Assembly: GCA_008638375.1 (NCBI GenBank)
Contig: CM018050.1
Span: forward strand, 23,796,216-23,860,215
Direction of reading: 5' to 3'
Origin: Nyssa sinensis
Lineage: Eukaryota; Streptophyta; Magnoliopsida; Cornales; Nyssaceae
Length of the DNA stretch: 64,000 nucleotides
Of this stretch, positions 61,349 through 64,000 are shown piece by piece (the stretch's first letter is position 1; the number at the start of each line of letters is the position of its first letter). The notes under the pieces are model-generated. The model did not search any database, was not told the origin of the DNA, and saw only the letters and a list, made by a program, of their open reading frames with translations. Made by a program: the position numbers and the translations under genes.

Positions 61349-61589
61349 TAATTTATGGAGAGAGGATTGAGTAGTGTAGCATCAACAAATAGACTAGATG
61401 GAGCTGACAGCAGGGAAGACAGATGGCCTTACAGAGACGAGACAACAGAGCTTCGTCGGCTCCCAAACCGATGTTTAAAAGGTTGTTTGATCTTGAAAAG
61501 GAAGTTGTTTGGAGTTAAATGCGAAATTAGGGTAAAAAAAAAAGTTATTTTCTAAAATAGGATTGTTTTTAACTTATCTATCAAAGTAG

Positions 61590-61725
61590 AGTTGTTTTAG
61601 AAAGCGTTTTTTGAAAAGGCTTTTTTAAAAAGTGTCTTTTGGAAAAACGCTTTTTAGAATAATTTTTTTTTTTTAATTTTAACATAAAAGTGTTTTTTCA
61701 AAAAATACTTTTAATTTTTTTTTTT
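61590..61725. repeat. Imperfect palindrome / hairpin repeat
   Basis: Arms such as ttttagaaagcgttttttg and its complement in ggaaaaacgctttttagaat lie close together, followed by poly-T. It resembles small foldback MITEs but no boundaries could be fixed. It lies about 300 bp upstream of the SDR start. Confidence 0.5.
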
Positions 61726-61809
61726 TCCCTTCAGGAAAGCAAATTTCCTGAGTATCTTTGCTCAATAAAATCATGTAAGCAAATTTGCTTTTGAATTCTC
61801 AATCTTTGT

Positions 61810-62211
61810 TCAAGCATATAGTTGCAACCTAATTTCTTGTATTCCTGTTTGTGGCCTCAAATGGCTTATTAGATCAATGAATCTCCAGTTATAATATGCA
61901 AAATTGCACAATCCATAACATTTATGATTCAACCGAGAGCTGAATAGAGGGCTTTTTTTCTGTTGGGGGTGTTCTAATTGTTGGATTTGCCAGCACATGA
62001 AAGAAAGAAGATCTCTACACGTCAATGTGCTTATTTGAAAACCCGAGAGCATAGAAATTGCCTGTAACAAAATATGCCTGTAAGTGTCAACTAAATCAGG
62101 TTTCCCAAAAAAAAAATCAGCCAAACCAAAATGGATCTCAAACATTTGTTGACCTCGCAATCTCATCAGATCAGTTGTATACATGGTAATTTCCAAAATA
62201 ATAGTAGGCAA
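61810..62211 (-). other. Unassigned open frame (133 codons)
   Basis: This is the longest open frame in the last 3 kb. The translation has no domain I recognise, no signal peptide and no clear codon bias. It may be 3' UTR of the fragment cluster upstream, since a possible terminal exon ends at about 62360 on the same strand. Confidence 0.25.
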
Positions 62212-62359
62212 TCTATCTGCTAAAATTCCCCTTATATTAATTTGGATTGAAGATCAAAATACAAACTATACATTATTCCTTTTTGCAAGCAATACAGCCA
62301 CCCTTCAAACAACAAAAAACGGAACTATTATAAACACGACGATATAGACTATAAAGACC

Positions 62360-62480
62360 TACACCCAGTGCCACAAACGCCACTTCTTTTCTATCAACTT
62401 CTTAAATCCATCTTGAGTTAAGATGGAACTTTCTTCTTTGTTATCCCCCAAATAATCAACTTCCGAAACCGTCACTGTAT
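62360..62480 (-). pseudogene. Possible terminal exon of unknown gene
   Basis: On minus, after TTATACAG (possible acceptor near 62481), the frame reads [20 protein letters not shown] and continues DGFKKLIEKKW to a stop. A one-base shift near its end would instead extend into a hydrophobic VAFVALGVGLYSLYRR stretch, a membrane-segment-like end. The parent gene is not recognised. It sits downstream of the GOGAT fragment on the same strand. Confidence 0.35.
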
Positions 62481-62549
62481 AAGGGAAGCTCCAGATTTAT
62501 AATGTTACTACAGCCATGCGTATAGATGTCTCTATGCAATCTGTGCCAG

Positions 62550-62633
62550 TGTTCCCTCCACCTATTTTGGTACACCAACTCATTGAATTCAGGAATTTTA
62601 TTCCCAAGAGGACACCTGGAGTTCTCCTGCATT
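62550..62633 (-). pseudogene. NADH-glutamate synthase exon fragment (frameshifted)
   Basis: On minus, directly after TGCAG, it encodes [14 protein letters not shown] then [11 protein letters not shown], the highly conserved block of the FAD/iron-sulfur half of plant NADH-GOGAT ([14 protein letters not shown]...). G is R at the fourth residue. One base is lost after WRE, shifting what should be ALDRLLET, and homology ends soon after. The exon border matches an intron acceptor, so this is a DNA-level copy and not a retrocopy. No other GOGAT exon is seen nearby. Confidence 0.72.
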
Positions 62634-62639
62634 TAAAAC

Positions 62640-63165
62640 AAAAAACAAAATAGAGATGTTAAAAATACCAGTGTCCCCTCCAACTTTGCGCCACCTGCAG
62701 CTTTCACTACACCAGCAATTTTTGCAAATGTAAAATACCAAAGGAACTGATCAATGGTTTCCTGATAGAGAAAAACAAGCTTATATTCAAATTCAACACT
62801 TATGGCTCATCCAAAAAAGAAGCCTATAAACTTCCACAAAATCATGAGTGTCAACTGAATTGAACCCAAAGACAACGAAAATAAAAGGCTAAGCATATAC
62901 TGTCACTGAAATATCTACCCAGAAAAAAAAAAAAAAAAAACTGTCACTGAAACAAACTTAAGACCATTTAAATTTTCATTTTGGTATCTCTTCTTCTCCT
63001 TGCAACCTTAATCATTTACACAACGGCTCAGCACAGACTTGTAATAATATTGATATACTCTGCCATTAAGAAAACATGTAAAAAAGAAACTGCCCCCAGG
63101 CATGTGATCATCTGGTTTTCACCATAGCAAATTGAAGTGCCACATGGCAAGGCAAATTGAAGTAC
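62640..63165. other. Intron-like spacer between gene fragments
   Basis: Non-coding, T-rich on the minus strand, with a poly-A run at 62922-62940. No element boundary was identified. Confidence 0.4.
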
Positions 63166-63253
63166 CTGAATAAACTCTCTCTAACACCCGAGGAACAGCA
63201 CAGAAAATAGTAGGTTTGAGCTCTCCAATATCTTCGAGCAATAATTTTACATC
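63166..63253 (-). pseudogene. Long-chain acyl-CoA synthetase exon (isolated)
   Basis: 88 bp between acceptor TTCAG (63254) and donor GTACTT (63165) encode DVKLLLEDIGELKPTIFCAV then PRVLERVYS, the conserved block of plant LACS3/4/5-type enzymes that activate fatty acids to acyl-CoA. The frame is intact, but no preceding (FDR..GFW) or following LACS exon is found within the visible flanks. It is probably a captured or stranded exon. Confidence 0.75.
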
Positions 63254-63903
63254 CTGAAGATGTAATAAATGACCAACTGGACAATCAAATTACACATATT
63301 GGCACCAATTGGACAATCAAAACCTGCCAGCCCTTGGTGAACTGGCATTAGAGAGTGGCAACATTTCAATTTTTCCTGTCAAAGTGTAACATGAGCCAAG
63401 AACAGATTCATTTATTTGACAGGCACTGCTTTAGAAGTATCAAGTATGTCAATGCCCATAATAAACTAAGCCTACAAGCCATAAGAAATTCCTTACCAAG
63501 GCAGAATTAGATTTCTTCACCTTTTAAAACACTACAAGCCATAAGAAATTCCTCCTCCAAAAGCAAGCAATAGATGGTATGAACCTCCATTGAATTTAAA
63601 ATGTTACAATTCCTAGATAACTTGAAACATTAATTCTTTATTTCTGAGGTAACTAATTGAGCAATTAACCCAAAAAGAATAAATCAAATCCCCAATCACA
63701 AATCTGATATTTAAATTTATATTAAATGACTCTCTTTATATCATCCTTGGCTAAATTTTCCATAAAGTGCATCACATTGAGAAATCTCGAACTAAATGCA
63801 TTGGATAAGAACCGCTAACCGGTACCTTGAAGTTCCATAAATGCATGCTTAATGTCAATTTGCTCAACTTCAGGGAAACACTCTTATTCATCTAATTTGC
63901 TCC
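63254..63903. other. Intron-like DNA upstream of the LACS exon
   Basis: A short phrase (ctacaagccataagaaattcc) is repeated near 63471 and 63531. A weak exon candidate on minus at 63882-63826 (CFPEVEQIDIKHAFMELQ, then donor GTACC) has no identified parent. Confidence 0.35.
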
Positions 63904-64000
63904 TTTTTTTTGACAAGTAATGAGAAAATATTGTTAAAAGCAGATAAGGAAAAAACAGCAAGAATAGGAAATCCTTCAGAATTACTAAATGAGAGAATAT
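63904..64000 (-). mobile_element. LINE 3' end (continues outside the window)
   Basis: A T-run followed by GACAAGTAATGAGAA matches the 3'-end signature of the other LINEs here (T-run, GATAAGTAA), so a minus-strand LINE begins here and runs off the right edge. Confidence 0.55.

Noticed and set aside
61282..61725. Pack-MULE terminal repeat near the palindrome upstream of the SDR gene
   Set aside because: The palindrome is local; no matching inverted copy was found on the far side of the gene-fragment mosaic within the window.

Overview
The window is nuclear DNA of a flowering plant, most likely a eudicot and possibly a woody one. It is AT-rich, carries Ty3/gypsy, Ty1/copia, LINE, hAT-like and Mutator-like (MULE) elements, and holds one intact-looking gene with plant GT-AG introns and a plant-type coding sequence. 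No bacterial operons, rRNA genes or convincing tRNA genes are present. The species assignment is inference only.

The one gene that looks functional is a classical short-chain dehydrogenase/reductase (SDR) on the minus strand. It has three exons (61281-60927, 47052-46823, 31452-31174) that join in phase into a 287-residue protein. Its two introns are about 13.9 kb and 15.4 kb, so the gene spans about 30.1 kb. Almost everything between 31 and 61 kb is transposon sequence inside this gene.

Layout. 1-2147: 5' end of a minus-strand Athila-like gypsy element, leaving the window on the left. 2148-11482: a decayed Tekay/Del-type gypsy element (truncated 5' LTR, gag, pol, chromodomain-like tail, 3.86-kb 3' LTR) that the Athila-like element interrupts. 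11483-13080: unclassified DNA with two adjacent minisatellites. 13386-14206: copia gag remnant. 14212-16484: compact deleted Tat-family element with a perfect 5-bp target duplication. 17849-28909: large minus-strand Tat-lineage element with gag, RT, two RNase H domains, integrase, a 64-bp tandem array and a spliced antisense ORF; a solo LTR sits in its gag. 28910-31173: gene-free DNA downstream of the SDR gene.

Intron 2 of the SDR gene holds a TRIM (31795-32043), a 5'-truncated LINE (32310-33828), two inverted gypsy halves (34999-42734), a 65-bp LINE tail, and a MULE-type MITE split by another LINE tail. Intron 1 holds a LINE end and a copia gag split by a TIR element, which contains a 4.2-kb solo LTR, which contains a MITE. 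It also holds a copia pol split by a hAT-like element that itself contains a LINE. Upstream of the SDR gene, 61.8-63.9 kb carries gene fragments on the minus strand, including one long-chain acyl-CoA synthetase exon and a frameshifted piece of NADH-glutamate synthase. This looks like a captured-fragment mosaic.
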